Source: Hydrogenophaga sp. (lineage in GTDB: Bacteria > Pseudomonadota > Gammaproteobacteria > Burkholderiales > Burkholderiaceae_C). From it: a stretch of DNA of 64,000 nucleotides. Both the position numbers and the translations under genes were made by a program. The first letter of the stretch is position 1. Each line of letters opens with the position of its first letter. Positions 8,435 through 17,725 of the stretch are shown here, piece after piece. The stretch lies in the NCBI RefSeq assembly GCF_026125785.1, contig NZ_JAHCKL010000014.1, positions 34,636 to 98,635 on the forward strand, in the 5' to 3' direction. Under the pieces are notes generated by a model. That model saw only the letters and a list, made by a program, of their open reading frames with translations, was not told the origin of the DNA and searched no databases.

Positions 8435-8976
8435 CTTGCCGCCGCCTCCAGCTCGGCCGCGTAGGCACCGCTGGCCACCAGCAGCAGGTCACAGAATTCG
8501 CGCACCGCGCCGGCACCGGGCGCGCGACGCGGTACGAAGTGCGCGATGGCCAGCACCTCTTCATGTGCGGTGGCCGGTGCGCAGGCCAGGGCGGCACGGC
8601 GCAGCAGCGGCAGGTCGGGCCAGTCGTCGCCCATGGCGGCGGCGGCTGGCCAATCCAGGCCCAGTTCGTCCAGGATGGCCTGCGCGGCGGGTGCCTTGTC
8701 TTCGGTGCCCAGGCGCAGGTGGGTCACGCCCAAGGCGGCCAGACGCCGGCGCAGCGCAGCCGAGTCGCGGCCGCTGACCACCGCGGGCATGATGCCGGCG
8801 CGCTGCAGCAGCTTGAGGCCATGGCCGTCGAGCGTGTGAAAGCGCTTGAGGGTCTCGCCGCCTTCGGTGAAGTACAAGCCGCCGTCGGTCAGGACGCCAT
8901 CGACGTCGAAAAAGGCCACGCGCACCGGCTGGGCGCGCAGCAGCAGCTCGGGCGGAAACTGCAGCACCGGTGTCAT
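8431..8976 (-). CDS. kdsC: 3-deoxy-D-manno-octulosonate 8-phosphate phosphatase KdsC
   Basis: A HAD-superfamily phosphatase of 181 residues that removes phosphate from Kdo-8-phosphate in the cytoplasm to give Kdo for LPS core synthesis. HAD motif I is FFDVDGVLTDGG, with both catalytic Asp. Motif II is VVSGRDSAAL. The Lys of motif III is in LGTEDKAPAAQ, and motif IV is AAMGDDWPDLPLL. No cap domain is present, as expected for this tetrameric C0-type enzyme. The start overlaps the kdsD stop by 4 bases, and its own stop overlaps the lptC start by 4 bases. Confidence 0.96.
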   Translation of the reverse strand: MTPVLQFPPELLLRAQPVRVAFFDVDGVLTDGGLYFTEGGETLKRFHTLDGHGLKLLQRAGIMPAVVSGRDSAALRRRLAALGVTHLRLGTEDKAPAAQAILDELGLDWPAAAAMGDDWPDLPLLRRAALACAPATAHEEVLAIAHFVPRRAPGAGAVREFCDLLLVASGAYAAELEAAAR

Positions 8977-9971
8977 ATCACCTTGGCCCGCATGAGGTCG
9001 TTGCTGTTGAGCGCGCCCAACAGGCGCCCCGCGTCATCGACCACCAGCAGGCTGGTGATGCGGTTGGCTTCCATCAGGCCAGCGGCCTCCACCGCGAGCG
9101 CATCGGCCGCAATGGTGCGCGGCCTGGGGTGCATGACATCGCTGGCGCGCAGCGTGCGCAGGTCGGTGCCGCTGCCGGTCTTTTCGATCAGGCGGCGCAG
9201 GTCGCCATCGGTGAAGACGCCGAGCACACGCTCCTGCCCGTCGACGACGGCGCTCAGGCCCAGGCCCTTGGCGCTGATCTCGCGCATGAGATCCATGAGG
9301 CCGGTGTCGGGACCGACACGGGGCGTGTCCTGGGCACCGCGCATCACGTCGCGCACGTGGGTCAGCAGCTTGCGGCCCAGCGAACCGCCAGGGTGGGAGC
9401 GCGCAAAGTCGTCGGCCTTGAAGCCTCGGGCGTCGAGCAGGGCCACGGCCAGTGCATCGCCCAGGGCCAGTTGCGCGGTGGTGCTGGCGGTGGGCGCCAG
9501 GTTGTGCGGGCAGGCTTCTTTCTCCACCGAGGTGTCCAGTGTCACGTCGGCATGCCGGCCCAGCGTGGAGTCGGGCCGCCCGGTGAGCGCCACCAGGGGC
9601 ACGCCCATGCGCTTGATGAGCGGCAGGATGGCGGTGAGTTCTTCGCTTTCGCCGCTGTTGCTGATGGCCAGCACGAGGTCGGCCTGGGTCACCATGCCGA
9701 GATCCCCGTGGCTGGCCTCGGCCGGATGAACGAACTGGGCGGGTGTACCGGTGGAGGCCAGGGTGGCGGCGATCTTGCGGCCGATGTGGCCGCTCTTGCC
9801 CATGCCCATGACGACCACGCGCCCGGACACCCGCAGCATGCGCTCGACCGCCTGCACGAAGGAGGCGTCCACCCGCTGCGCCAGCGCGCCGACGGCCTGC
9901 GCCTCGATGCCCAGGGTGTCCCTGGCCAGGGCCTGGATGCGGGCGGGGTCGAGAGTGTCGGGCAAGGCCAT
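8973..9971 (-). CDS. kdsD: D-arabinose 5-phosphate isomerase (KdsD/KpsF family)
   Basis: A 332-residue enzyme that converts ribulose-5-phosphate to arabinose-5-phosphate, the entry step of Kdo synthesis. It has an N-terminal SIS sugar-isomerase domain (VVMGMGKSGHIGRKIAATLASTGTPA, then EASHGDLGMV with the catalytic His and Glu region) and two C-terminal CBS domains from about residue 210 (FTDGDLRRLIEKT; LLVVDDAGRLLGALNSNDL). It is the first gene of kdsD-kdsC-lptC. A GATAAT on the minus strand at 9979-9984 could be its -10 box, which would leave almost no leader. The antiporter gene diverges 53 bases away. Confidence 0.95.
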   Translation of the reverse strand: MALPDTLDPARIQALARDTLGIEAQAVGALAQRVDASFVQAVERMLRVSGRVVVMGMGKSGHIGRKIAATLASTGTPAQFVHPAEASHGDLGMVTQADLVLAISNSGESEELTAILPLIKRMGVPLVALTGRPDSTLGRHADVTLDTSVEKEACPHNLAPTASTTAQLALGDALAVALLDARGFKADDFARSHPGGSLGRKLLTHVRDVMRGAQDTPRVGPDTGLMDLMREISAKGLGLSAVVDGQERVLGVFTDGDLRRLIEKTGSGTDLRTLRASDVMHPRPRTIAADALAVEAAGLMEANRITSLLVVDDAGRLLGALNSNDLMRAKVI

Positions 9972-10024
9972 GCGGCCGATTATCGCCGCCGCCCGGGCCG
10001 GCCTGCCATTACCATCGCATCACC

Positions 10025-12010
10025 ATGAACTCGCTCGACATCGCACTGCTCTACCTGTTGGCGGCGGTGCTGGGCGTGGTGATCTGCCGATCGCTGCGCA
10101 TGCCGCCCATCCTGGGCTACCTGGCGGTGGGCGTGGTGATCGGACCGAATGCCTTGGCCCTGGCCCAGGAGTCCGGCGGGGTGCGCTACCTCGCGGAGTT
10201 CGGGGTGGTGTTCCTGATGTTCGTGATCGGGCTGGAGTTCAGCCTGCCCAAGCTGCGGGCCATGCGCAGGCACGTGTTCGGGTTGGGCATGGCCCAGGTG
10301 GTGCTGACCATCCTGCTGACGACCGCGGCCTCGCTGGCGCTGACGCTGCTGTTGCCGGTGTGGTGGAACGTGCGCTGGCAGACGGCGCTGGCGCTGGGCG
10401 GCGTGATGGCCATGAGCAGCACGGCCATCGTGATCAAGATGGTGGCCGAGCGCCTGGAGCTGGAATCCGAACACGGCAAGCGCGTCCTGGGCGTGCTGCT
10501 GTTCCAGGATCTGGCGGTGGTGCCGCTGCTGGTGCTCATCCCGGCGCTGGCCGCCGACCCGGAAGACCTGCTGATCGCGCTGGGCTGGGCCACGCTCAAG
10601 GCCGCGCTGCTGCTGGGCCTGCTGCTCACTGGCGGCCAGCGGATCATGCGCTGGTGGCTCACGCTGGTGGCGCGCCGCAAGAGCGACGAGCTGTTCATGC
10701 TCAACCTGTTGCTGATCACGCTGGGCCTGGCCTGGCTGACCGAGCACGCGGGCCTGTCGCTTGCGCTGGGCGCTTTCGTGGCGGGCATGCTCATCGCCGA
10801 GACCGAGTTCAAACACCAGGTGGAGACCGACATCCGGCCTTTCCACGATGTGCTGCTGGGCCTGTTCTTCATCACCATCGGCATGATGCTGGACTGGCGT
10901 CTGGTGCTCGAGCGCTGGCCCCTGGTGTTGCTGCTGCTGTCGGTCTCCGTCGGCTTCAAGATCGCATTGATCACAGGCCTCACGCGTGCCTTCGGCGCAC
11001 CCACCGGAGTGGCACTGCGCACCGGCCTGTACCTGGCGCAGGCCGGTGAGTTCGGGCTGGTGCTGCTCACGCTGGCGGGCAAGAACCAGTTGGTGCCGCC
11101 GGCGCTGTTCAACCCCATCCTGGCCAGCATGGTCATCTCCATGCTGCTCACGCCGATCGTCATTCTGTACGCCAACACCATCGTGACGCGGCTCGTCGGC
11201 AGCGACTGGCTGATGCAGTCGGTGCAGATGACCAGCATCGCGCGCCGTGCGATCAACGCCGACAAGCATGTGATCATCTGTGGCTACGGACGCTGCGGCC
11301 AGAACCTGGCCCGGCTGCTGGAGGCCGAAGGCATTCCCTACATGGCGCTGGACCTGGACCCGGACCGTGTGCGCCAGGCTGCGGCGGCCGGGCATTCGGT
11401 GGTGTTCGGCGACGCGGCGCGCCTGCAGGCGCTGCTGGCGGCCGGCCTGCACCGCGCCAGCGCGGTGGCGGTGACCTACCTGGACACGGCCAGTGCGCTC
11501 AAGGTGCTGCACCACACGCACGAACAGGCGCCCCAGGTACCGGTCGTGGTGCGCACCGTGGACGACATGGACCTGGAGAAGCTGCGATCGGCGGGTGCGA
11601 CCGAGGTCGTGCCCGAGGCCATCGAAGCCAGCCTGATGCTCGCCAGCCATGCGCTGGCGCTGGTGGGCGTGCCCATGCGGCGCGTCATCCGCCTGGTGCA
11701 GGAGCAACGCGACGCGCGCTACAGCCTGCTGCGCGGTTATTTCCACGGTGCCGACGACGACGGCGTCGACGAGATCGACCACGAGCGCCTGTCCACCGTC
11801 ACACTGCCCGCTGGCGGACGCAACGTGGGACGCACCCTGGACTCGCTGGCGCTGCACGCCATCGGCGTGCGCGTGGTGAGCCTGCGCCGCGCCAACGGGC
11901 GCGCCCAGTCCCTGCAGGACGATCCGGCGCTGGAAGGTGGCGATTCGGTGGTCATCAGCGGCAAGGCGCCCGCGCTGGCGCTGGCCGAAGAGAAGCTGCT
12001 CTCGGGCTGA
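10025..12010 (+). CDS. Monovalent cation:proton antiporter-2 (KefB/KefC-like) with RCK domains
   Basis: A 661-residue inner-membrane antiporter of the CPA2 family. About 12 membrane helices fill residues 1-385 (for example PPILGYLAVGVVIGPNALAL, the typical CPA2 gate region, and GALAVGAFVAGMLIAETEF-like helices). An RCK/TrkA-N nucleotide-binding domain follows (HVIICGYGRCGQNLARLL, near 415-440), and a TrkA-C domain ends the protein (VTLPAGGRNVGRTLDSL). In E. coli the relatives are potassium efflux systems gated by glutathione adducts. Whether this one moves K+ or Na+ cannot be read. The gene ends in a very strong terminator at 12145-12176. Confidence 0.9.
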   Translation: MNSLDIALLYLLAAVLGVVICRSLRMPPILGYLAVGVVIGPNALALAQESGGVRYLAEFGVVFLMFVIGLEFSLPKLRAMRRHVFGLGMAQVVLTILLTTAASLALTLLLPVWWNVRWQTALALGGVMAMSSTAIVIKMVAERLELESEHGKRVLGVLLFQDLAVVPLLVLIPALAADPEDLLIALGWATLKAALLLGLLLTGGQRIMRWWLTLVARRKSDELFMLNLLLITLGLAWLTEHAGLSLALGAFVAGMLIAETEFKHQVETDIRPFHDVLLGLFFITIGMMLDWRLVLERWPLVLLLLSVSVGFKIALITGLTRAFGAPTGVALRTGLYLAQAGEFGLVLLTLAGKNQLVPPALFNPILASMVISMLLTPIVILYANTIVTRLVGSDWLMQSVQMTSIARRAINADKHVIICGYGRCGQNLARLLEAEGIPYMALDLDPDRVRQAAAAGHSVVFGDAARLQALLAAGLHRASAVAVTYLDTASALKVLHHTHEQAPQVPVVVRTVDDMDLEKLRSAGATEVVPEAIEASLMLASHALALVGVPMRRVIRLVQEQRDARYSLLRGYFHGADDDGVDEIDHERLSTVTLPAGGRNVGRTLDSLALHAIGVRVVSLRRANGRAQSLQDDPALEGGDSVVISGKAPALALAEEKLLSG

Positions 12011-12144
12011 GACATCGGCCGCCCTGTCACCCGTCGGCCCACGGCCACCATACGCCGGACGCGCGACGGCGCGGGCCGCGTGGCATCCCACAATGAAACT
12101 GTGAGTCCACCCCATGGCCTGAACAGGGTCGCCATGGTCCCTGG

Positions 12145-12176
12145 CCCCGGCGCCCAGCGCCGGGGTTTTTTTTTTT
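12145..12176 (+). terminator. Intrinsic terminator of the antiporter gene
   Basis: A 9-bp stem CCCCGGCGC/GCGCCGGGG with a CCA loop (12145-12165) is followed by eleven T residues (12166-12176). This is one of the clearest terminators in the window. Confidence 0.96.
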
Positions 12177-12202
12177 GCGCCGCCCGGACCCATGGGGATA
12201 AT
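12175..12202 (+). promoter_or_regulatory. apt: Probable apt promoter
   Basis: TTGCGC (12175-12180) and GATAAT (12197-12202) are separated by 16 bases, a fair sigma-70 promoter. It begins inside the T run of the upstream terminator. Transcription would start near 12209, which supports ATG 12228 over the in-frame ATGs at 12192 and 12201. Confidence 0.6.
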
Positions 12203-12227
12203 GGCCGCTCCCCAACCCCGCGCCGCC

Positions 12228-12773
12228 ATGGACACCTCCGACTACCTGAAATCCCACATCCGCACCGTGCCAGACTGGCCCGCACCGGGCGTGCAGTTCC
12301 GTGACATCACGCCTCTGCTGCAGGACCCCAAGGTGTTCCGCGTCCTGATCGACACCTTCGTGCACCGCTACATGGACCCCGCGCTGCGGCCCAACGTGGT
12401 GGCGGGCCTCGACGCACGCGGCTTCATCATTGGTTCCGTGCTGGCCTACGAGCTCGGCGTGGGTTTCGTCCCCATCCGCAAGAAGGGCAAGCTGCCCTAT
12501 GCGACGGTTGAGGAGACCTACGAACTGGAGTACGGCAGCGCCACCGTGGAACTGCACACCGATGCGGTGCGCAGCGGCGACCGGGTGGTGCTGATCGACG
12601 ACCTGATCGCCACCGGCGGCACCATGATGGCCGGCCGGCGCCTGCTGGAGAAGCTGGGCGCGCAGGTCATGGAAGGCGCCGCCATCGTGGACCTGCCTGA
12701 ACTCGGTGGTTCGGACAAACTGCGCGCCTCGGGTCTGGCCCTGTTCACACTGCTGGACTTCGCCGGCCATTGA
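12228..12773 (+). CDS. apt: Adenine phosphoribosyltransferase
   Basis: A purine-salvage enzyme of about 181 residues that joins adenine and PRPP to give AMP. The N-terminus [27 protein letters not shown] is typical of the family. [31 protein letters not shown] forms the base-binding and flexible-loop region, and [14 protein letters not shown] is the PRPP-binding motif. The chosen ATG matches the usual length; upstream ATGs would overlap the predicted promoter. No ribosome site is evident, so initiation may be weak or depend on a short leader. The next gene is convergent. Confidence 0.94.
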   Translation: MDTSDYLKSHIRTVPDWPAPGVQFRDITPLLQDPKVFRVLIDTFVHRYMDPALRPNVVAGLDARGFIIGSVLAYELGVGFVPIRKKGKLPYATVEETYELEYGSATVELHTDAVRSGDRVVLIDDLIATGGTMMAGRRLLEKLGAQVMEGAAIVDLPELGGSDKLRASGLALFTLLDFAGH

Positions 12774-12803
12774 GCCGGCCTGCCAGCGCACGCGCCCGGC
12801 GCG

Positions 12804-13508
12804 TCAGAGCTTGCCGTACTGGGTTTCGCTCAGCGCAGCGAAATCGCTGTGGGACTCGGGCTCGGGCGCCCGCGCCTCGGTGGTGGCCGGACGGTCGCCC
12901 GACGGCACGTTCTGCAGCGCGCGGCGGAAGGCCTCTACCTCATCCGGCGCGACCGCCTGCGCGGGTTCCCGCGATTCGCGGATGTCCGGCCTGGGAATGG
13001 CCGTAGGGCTGGGCACCGGCATGGGCCGGGAGACTGGCGCCACCGGAGCAGGCGACGTGATGGCGGCCTCGCGACGGGTCTGCGCGGTCACGGCCGCCTT
13101 GAGCGCCATGCCCACCTGGTCATGCACCGCCTTGCGCCGCCAGTAGACCGAGCGGATGTCCATGTCGTGCCGCGTCTTCGCGCTCTGCTGGACCCAGCGT
13201 TCGATCTCCAGCAGGTACTCGTCGGGCATGGCCTGCGCCGGCAGCGCGAGGTCGACCAGCACCAGGAAGGTATCGCCGGTGGCATCCAGGGTGAGCACCT
13301 TGAACTGGTAACTGGTGGACAGCACGCCCGCGCGGATAAGCGATTCGCGCACCACCGAGAAGAGCTGCTCACGCCGCAGGATGCGCCGGCCCCGGCGGGG
13401 CGAGATCAGGGGCAACGTGGTCTGGCTGAATTTGTGGCGCGCCCGCACGAAGGCGCCTTTGCCGGTTGCGGTGGGTTTCCTGGCGTGCCACCAGCTCATC
13501 AAGGACAT
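12804..13508 (-). CDS. Conserved hypothetical protein
   Basis: I do not recognise this family. The product is about 234 residues if it starts at MSLMSWWHARKP; an in-frame start at 13580 would add 24 residues. Residues 30-150 look like a mixed alpha/beta domain (LRREQLFSVVRESLIRAGVL, TFLVLVDLALP, VYWRRKAVHDQVGMAL). The C-terminal 90 residues are rich in Pro, Ala and Arg and probably disordered. No signal peptide or membrane helix is seen. Codon use is the same as in neighbouring genes, so it is likely a real gene. It sits between apt (convergent) and a cNMP-binding protein gene on the same strand. Confidence 0.7.
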   Translation of the reverse strand: MSLMSWWHARKPTATGKGAFVRARHKFSQTTLPLISPRRGRRILRREQLFSVVRESLIRAGVLSTSYQFKVLTLDATGDTFLVLVDLALPAQAMPDEYLLEIERWVQQSAKTRHDMDIRSVYWRRKAVHDQVGMALKAAVTAQTRREAAITSPAPVAPVSRPMPVPSPTAIPRPDIRESREPAQAVAPDEVEAFRRALQNVPSGDRPATTEARAPEPESHSDFAALSETQYGKL

Positions 13509-13602
13509 GTACAGAGTGTGCGCCGACGGTGGGTGCGGAAAAGGTTGATAAGCGGGCGTGAAGAGGCGCTGTTGGTCCACCGTGCATCGCCCATGTGTTG
13601 GC

Positions 13603-14094
13603 TCAGGTCACCGCGACCCGCTTGGGCCGGTTGTACATGCGGCGGGCCAGCACCGCCGACATGGCCACGGTGAGATCCAGCGCGATCTCGGGATGGCGCG
13701 CGGAGAGTTCGCGAAAGCGCAGCGGCGTGAGGCACCACAGGCGGCAGTCGCTGCCCGCATGCACCGTGGCGCCGCGCGGCAGGTGGCTGAAGAACGCCCC
13801 CTCACCCAACAGCGAGCCCGCGCCCACCATGGCGATGCGCACGCGCTCGCGAGAGTCTTCGTAGTGCACGGTGAGCGTGCCGCTCTCGACAAAGTAGACC
13901 GTCCGATCTTTCACACCCTGCTCGATCAGCACCTGACCCTGCTGCAGGGCCACGGGCTGCAGGTAGTTCGCCAGCAAGGGCCACTGGCTGTCGTTGAGGG
14001 TCAGGGGAACGGCATCCAGCGCACTGCTCAGGCGCATGGCGTGGGCCAGGCCTTGAATGTCGAAGCGCACGGAGGCGGGAAGCTGGGCGTTCAT
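13603..14094 (-). CDS. Stand-alone cyclic-nucleotide-binding domain protein (Crp-like, no HTH)
   Basis: A 163-residue protein made almost entirely of one cNMP-binding (Crp/Fnr sensor) beta-barrel. Features include VALQQGQVLIEQGVKDRTVYFVESGTLTVHY and the phosphate-binding-cassette region AGSLLGEGAFFSHLPRGATVHA, in which G-E and R-A residues typical of cNMP binding are present. After the barrel a helix follows (LRFRELSARHPEIALDLTVAMSAVL) and the protein ends with no helix-turn-helix. It is therefore unlikely to bind DNA alone. Such proteins can act as regulatory subunits or ligand sensors. A possible ligand source, an adenylate cyclase, is encoded at 54515. The functional link is only an inference. 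Confidence 0.8.
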   Translation of the reverse strand: MNAQLPASVRFDIQGLAHAMRLSSALDAVPLTLNDSQWPLLANYLQPVALQQGQVLIEQGVKDRTVYFVESGTLTVHYEDSRERVRIAMVGAGSLLGEGAFFSHLPRGATVHAGSDCRLWCLTPLRFRELSARHPEIALDLTVAMSAVLARRMYNRPKRVAVT

Positions 14095-14201
14095 GCGGCC
14101 ACGTTAACCGTGTCGCCTCCTTGCGCGCAAGGCACCCATTACCCCTGCTTACAGTTGCGCTCCGGGCGGTGCGCAGAGCGCCGTGAACGGCAGGGCCGGG
14201 T

Positions 14202-15611
14202 TCACTTGCCGATGCAAAAACGCGAAAAGATCTCGCCCAACAGGTCATCGGCGGTGAACTCGCCGGTGATCTCGCCCAGAGCGTGCTGCGCCAGACGGAG
14301 TTCTTCGGCCAGCAGGTCCAGATGTTCGCCGCGCCCTCGCAGAAGGGTGTCGGCTGCCGCGAAGTGGCCGTCCACGCGGCGCAAGGCTTGCAAATGGCGT
14401 TCTCGCGCCATGAACAGCCCATCGCCACCGGTCTGCTGCCAACCAACCAGTGCCAGCAAGCGCTGGCGCAAAGCGTCCAGCCCGGTGCCCTGCCGCGCCG
14501 ACAGCGCCAGGCCACCGGCCTGCCCGAGCGCCGCATCCAGGGTGGCTTGGTCAACCTGGTCCATCTTGTTCCACACGTGCAGCAAAGGCACCGAGCCAGG
14601 CAACGTGCGGGCCAGTTCGCTGGCGATGGCCGCATCGGCCGCCCGGTAGGTCGCCTCGGCGCTGCGGGTCAGGTCGTGCACGAACAACACCGCGTCCGCC
14701 GCCTGGATGCGCGCCCAGGCGCGGGCGATACCGATCCTCTCGACCTCGTCCACATCGGGGCTGTCGCGCAGGCCCGCGGTATCGATCACGTGCAGCGGCA
14801 CGCCTTCGATCTGTATGGTCTGCTGAACCACGTCCCGCGTGGTGCCCGCCACCGGTGTGACGATGGCCAGCTCCGCCCCCGCCAGCGCATTGAGCAGCGA
14901 GCTCTTGCCGGCATTGGGCTGGCCCGCGATCACCACCTGAAGACCGTCGCGCAGCAGGGCGCCCTGGCGCGCCTGCTGCAGCACCTGGGCCAGCGTCTGG
15001 CGCAGGCGCTGGAGCTGGCCCGCCGCATCGGCCTTCTGCAGAAAGTCGATCTCTTCTTCGGGAAAGTCCAGCGTGGCTTCGACCAGCATGCGCAGGTTCA
15101 CCAGCGCGTCGCGCAGGCCGTGCACATGCCCGGAGAAGACGCCGGCCAGCGAGCGTGAAGCACTGCGCGCCGCCGCCTCGGTGCTGGCATCGATCAGGTC
15201 GGCCACCGCCTCGGCCTGCGCCAGGTCGAGCTTGTCGTTGATGAAGGCGCGTTCGGTGAACTCGCCCGCGCGCGCCAGGCGCAGCAGCGGCAGCACGTCA
15301 CGCCCCACCTCCAGGCAGCGCGCCAGCAGCAGTTGCAGCACCACCGGCCCACCGTGGCCCTGCAGCTCCAGCACGTCCTCGCCGGTGTAGGAATGCGGTC
15401 CGGGAAACCAGAGCGCCAGGCCGTGGTCTATGGGCTGGGCTGCCGCATCGGGAAACGGCAGGTAGGTTGCCTCACGCGGCCGCAGCGCGCGCCCAAGCAA
15501 AGCCCGTGCGAATGGCTCCAGCCCCCGCCCGGAAACGCGGACGATGCCCACGCCACCCCGACCGGGCGCCGTGGCGATGGCAACGATGGCATCACGGGAA
15601 GCAGCGAGCAT
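14202..15611 (-). CDS. mnmE: tRNA modification GTPase MnmE
   Basis: A 469-residue GTPase that, with MnmG, makes the 5-carboxymethylaminomethyl group on U34 of certain tRNAs. The N-terminal folate-binding domain starts at residue 8 ([18 protein letters not shown]). The central helical domain holds a Ras-like G domain: G1 [15 protein letters not shown]2 GTTRD, G3 DTAGL, G4 NKMD. The C-terminal FCIGK carries the conserved Cys. The start is ATG at 15611. It follows yidC on the same strand after a terminator-like hairpin. This is the usual order at the end of the rpmH cluster. Confidence 0.97.
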   Translation of the reverse strand: MLAASRDAIVAIATAPGRGGVGIVRVSGRGLEPFARALLGRALRPREATYLPFPDAAAQPIDHGLALWFPGPHSYTGEDVLELQGHGGPVVLQLLLARCLEVGRDVLPLLRLARAGEFTERAFINDKLDLAQAEAVADLIDASTEAAARSASRSLAGVFSGHVHGLRDALVNLRMLVEATLDFPEEEIDFLQKADAAGQLQRLRQTLAQVLQQARQGALLRDGLQVVIAGQPNAGKSSLLNALAGAELAIVTPVAGTTRDVVQQTIQIEGVPLHVIDTAGLRDSPDVDEVERIGIARAWARIQAADAVLFVHDLTRSAEATYRAADAAIASELARTLPGSVPLLHVWNKMDQVDQATLDAALGQAGGLALSARQGTGLDALRQRLLALVGWQQTGGDGLFMARERHLQALRRVDGHFAAADTLLRGRGEHLDLLAEELRLAQHALGEITGEFTADDLLGEIFSRFCIGK

Positions 15612-15623
15612 AGGCGGCGAGCT

Positions 15624-15652
15624 TAAAAGAGAAGGGCCTGCAATGCAGGCCC
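15624..15652 (-). terminator. Terminator between yidC and mnmE
   Basis: On the minus strand GGGCCTGC-ATT-GCAGGCCC (arms at 15645-15652 and 15634-15641) is followed by the T-rich tail TTCTCTTTT. A second, T-less hairpin, GGGGCCGGC/GCCGGCCCC, lies just after the yidC stop (15691-15710). Together they probably end the rpmH-yidC transcript. Confidence 0.75.
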
Positions 15653-15716
15653 GAGCAAGGAAGAAGCACCACCCCTCCCGGTGACACCGGGGGGCCGGCC
15701 AGCCGGCCCCGGGCGG

Positions 15717-17432
15717 TCACCTGAATTTGGGTATGTTGAATTTCAACGGCACCCCCATGCTCTTGTTGATCACCGCCTGCTGGGCAATCGTGAGCACGTT
15801 GTTGGTGATCCAGTAGAGCACCAGGCCGGAGGGGAAGAAGAAGAACATCACCGAGAACATCAGCGGCATCAGCCACATCAGCTTGGCCTGCAGCGGGTCC
15901 GGCGGCAGTGGGTTCAGCGCGGTCTGGATCAGGGTGGTGACGGCCATCACCAGCGGCAGGATGAAGTAGGGGTCCGGCGAAGACAGGTCGGAGATCCACA
16001 AGGCCCAGGGCGCGTTGCGCATTTCCACGCTGGACAGCAGCACCCAGTACAGCGCGATGAACACCGGGATCTGGATCAGGATGGGGAAGCAGCCACCCAG
16101 TGGATTGACCTTCTCCTCCCGGTAGATCTTCATCATCTCCTGCTGCATCTGCTGCGGATTGCCCTTGAGGCGCTCGCGCATTTCCATGATGCGAGGATTG
16201 ATCTTCTTCATCTTGGCCATGCTGCGGTACGCACTGGCGTTGAGCCAGTAGAACGCGGCCTTGATGAGCACCACCAGCAGCACGATGGCCCAGCCCCAGT
16301 TGCCCACATAACCGTGGATCTTCTCCAGCAGCCAGTACAGCGGCTTGGCCAGAATGGTCAGCCAGCCATAGTCCTTCACCAGCTCCAGCCCCGGGGCGAT
16401 GGTCTCAAGGACCTTTTCCTCCTGCGGGCCGGCGAACAGACGCGACTCCAGCGTTTGCGTCTGGCCAGGCTCGATCGTCGGTAGGCGGGTGATCGCACCC
16501 ACCGCGAACAGGTTCTTGTCCACCTGGCGCACGAAGTTCTCACGCGCCACGCCATCGCCCAGCAGCCAGGCCGAAGCAAAGTAATGCTGCACCATGGCAA
16601 CGTAGCCATCGGTGGTGTTCTTGATGTACTCCGCCTTGTTCTTCTCGATGTTGGCGAACTCGACCTTCTGGTACTTCTTCTCGGTGGTGTAGACCGCCGG
16701 GCCTGTGAAGGTCGAGTAGAACGGCGTCTCGCTGCTGAGCTTGCTGCCGTCGCGCACCAACTGCACGTAAAGCTGCGGGTTCACCGCCTGGCCGCTCAGG
16801 TTCTGCACCTCGTGGCGCACGCCGATGTCGTAGTGGCCACGGCGCAGCGTGTAGGTCTTGACCAGCTTGACGCCGCCAACCTCGGCCGACTCGAAGCGCA
16901 CCTGCAACTCGTTTTGCCCTTCGGCCAGCGCGCTGGGGCTGCCACCCACCAGGGTCATGGGCGTCTTGTGCGTCGGGAAGCCACCACCAATCAAGCCCGT
17001 CTGCGCCACGTAAACATGGTTGCCATCCTGGTTGAGCAGGGTGAACGGACGCACCGTCTGGTCCTTGCTCTGCTGCGTCGCTTCGGCATGCTTGAGCAGT
17101 TGTGCCTCGATCAGCGAGCCGCCTTCGCTGTTGAACACCAGCTTGAAGACATCGGTGCTGAACTCGTGGCGTTGCGCCACCGCGCTGGGCGCGCCGCCCG
17201 GTGCTTCGGACGCAGGAGCGGAGCCCCCAGGTGCGGCAGTGGACGCCGCCGCTGGCAGGCTGGTGTCGGCGGTAACTGCGGCCGGACCGGGCTGGGCCGG
17301 TGCCGTACTGGCGGGCGCAGAGCCGGGGAAGAAGGTGGGCGCGTGGCCGTTGTGGATCTGCCATTTGTCCCAGATCAGGACCATGGACATGCCAAACACC
17401 ACCCACAGGATGGACCGACGAATGTCATTCAT
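15717..17432 (-). CDS. yidC: Membrane protein insertase YidC
   Basis: A 571-residue insertase that places proteins in the inner membrane, alone or with SecYEG. The N-terminal membrane segment (RRSILWVVFGMSMVLIWDKW) and an Ala/Pro-rich linker precede the large periplasmic P1 domain (HEFSTDVFKLVFNSEGGSL to about residue 340). The conserved Oxa1-type core follows with five membrane helices, including KINPRIMEMRERLKGNPQQM and NPLGGCFPILIQIPVFIALY. The start ATG overlaps the yidD stop by 4 bases. It is the last gene of rpmH-rnpA-yidD-yidC. Confidence 0.97.
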   Translation of the reverse strand: MNDIRRSILWVVFGMSMVLIWDKWQIHNGHAPTFFPGSAPASTAPAQPGPAAVTADTSLPAAASTAAPGGSAPASEAPGGAPSAVAQRHEFSTDVFKLVFNSEGGSLIEAQLLKHAEATQQSKDQTVRPFTLLNQDGNHVYVAQTGLIGGGFPTHKTPMTLVGGSPSALAEGQNELQVRFESAEVGGVKLVKTYTLRRGHYDIGVRHEVQNLSGQAVNPQLYVQLVRDGSKLSSETPFYSTFTGPAVYTTEKKYQKVEFANIEKNKAEYIKNTTDGYVAMVQHYFASAWLLGDGVARENFVRQVDKNLFAVGAITRLPTIEPGQTQTLESRLFAGPQEEKVLETIAPGLELVKDYGWLTILAKPLYWLLEKIHGYVGNWGWAIVLLVVLIKAAFYWLNASAYRSMAKMKKINPRIMEMRERLKGNPQQMQQEMMKIYREEKVNPLGGCFPILIQIPVFIALYWVLLSSVEMRNAPWALWISDLSSPDPYFILPLVMAVTTLIQTALNPLPPDPLQAKLMWLMPLMFSVMFFFFPSGLVLYWITNNVLTIAQQAVINKSMGVPLKFNIPKFR

Positions 17433-17725
17433 GAGCGATTCTTCTTTTCGCAGGAAGGAGAGAGCAGGCCGGAGAACGGCGCGGCGCGCGGCGCCGAGTC
17501 GGGTACCGGATCATGGCCACCCTCGCACCAAGGATGGCAACGCGCAAGGCGCCTGAGCGTGAGATAGCTGCCCTGCAGGGCACCATGGCGCTCCAGAGCG
17601 CCGATGGCATAGACGGAACAGGTGGGCTCGAAACGGCAGCCATTGCCCAGCCAGGGACTGAGCAACAGCCGGTAGGCCTTGACCAGACCCACCAGCAGGC
17701 CACGGGGCACATCAGACAGCCGCAT
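17429..17725 (-). CDS. yidD: Membrane protein insertion efficiency factor YidD
   Basis: A 98-residue member of the YidD family, thought to help YidC. Typical features are GLVKAYRLLLSPWLGNGCRFEPTCSVYAIGALERHG, with its Cys residues, and an amphipathic N-terminus. The conserved CHPWCEGGHDPVP follows. The start ATG overlaps the last 14 bases of rnpA, and the stop overlaps the yidC start by 4 bases, so it is tightly coupled to both. Confidence 0.94.
   Translation of the reverse strand: MRLSDVPRGLLVGLVKAYRLLLSPWLGNGCRFEPTCSVYAIGALERHGALQGSYLTLRRLARCHPWCEGGHDPVPDSAPRAAPFSGLLSPSCEKKNRS

Noticed and set aside
9980-12235. 751-codon open frame on the minus strand opposite the antiporter
   Set aside because: It is an antisense shadow rich in His, Gln and Arg. 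The + strand has clear CPA2 and RCK motifs over the same bases.
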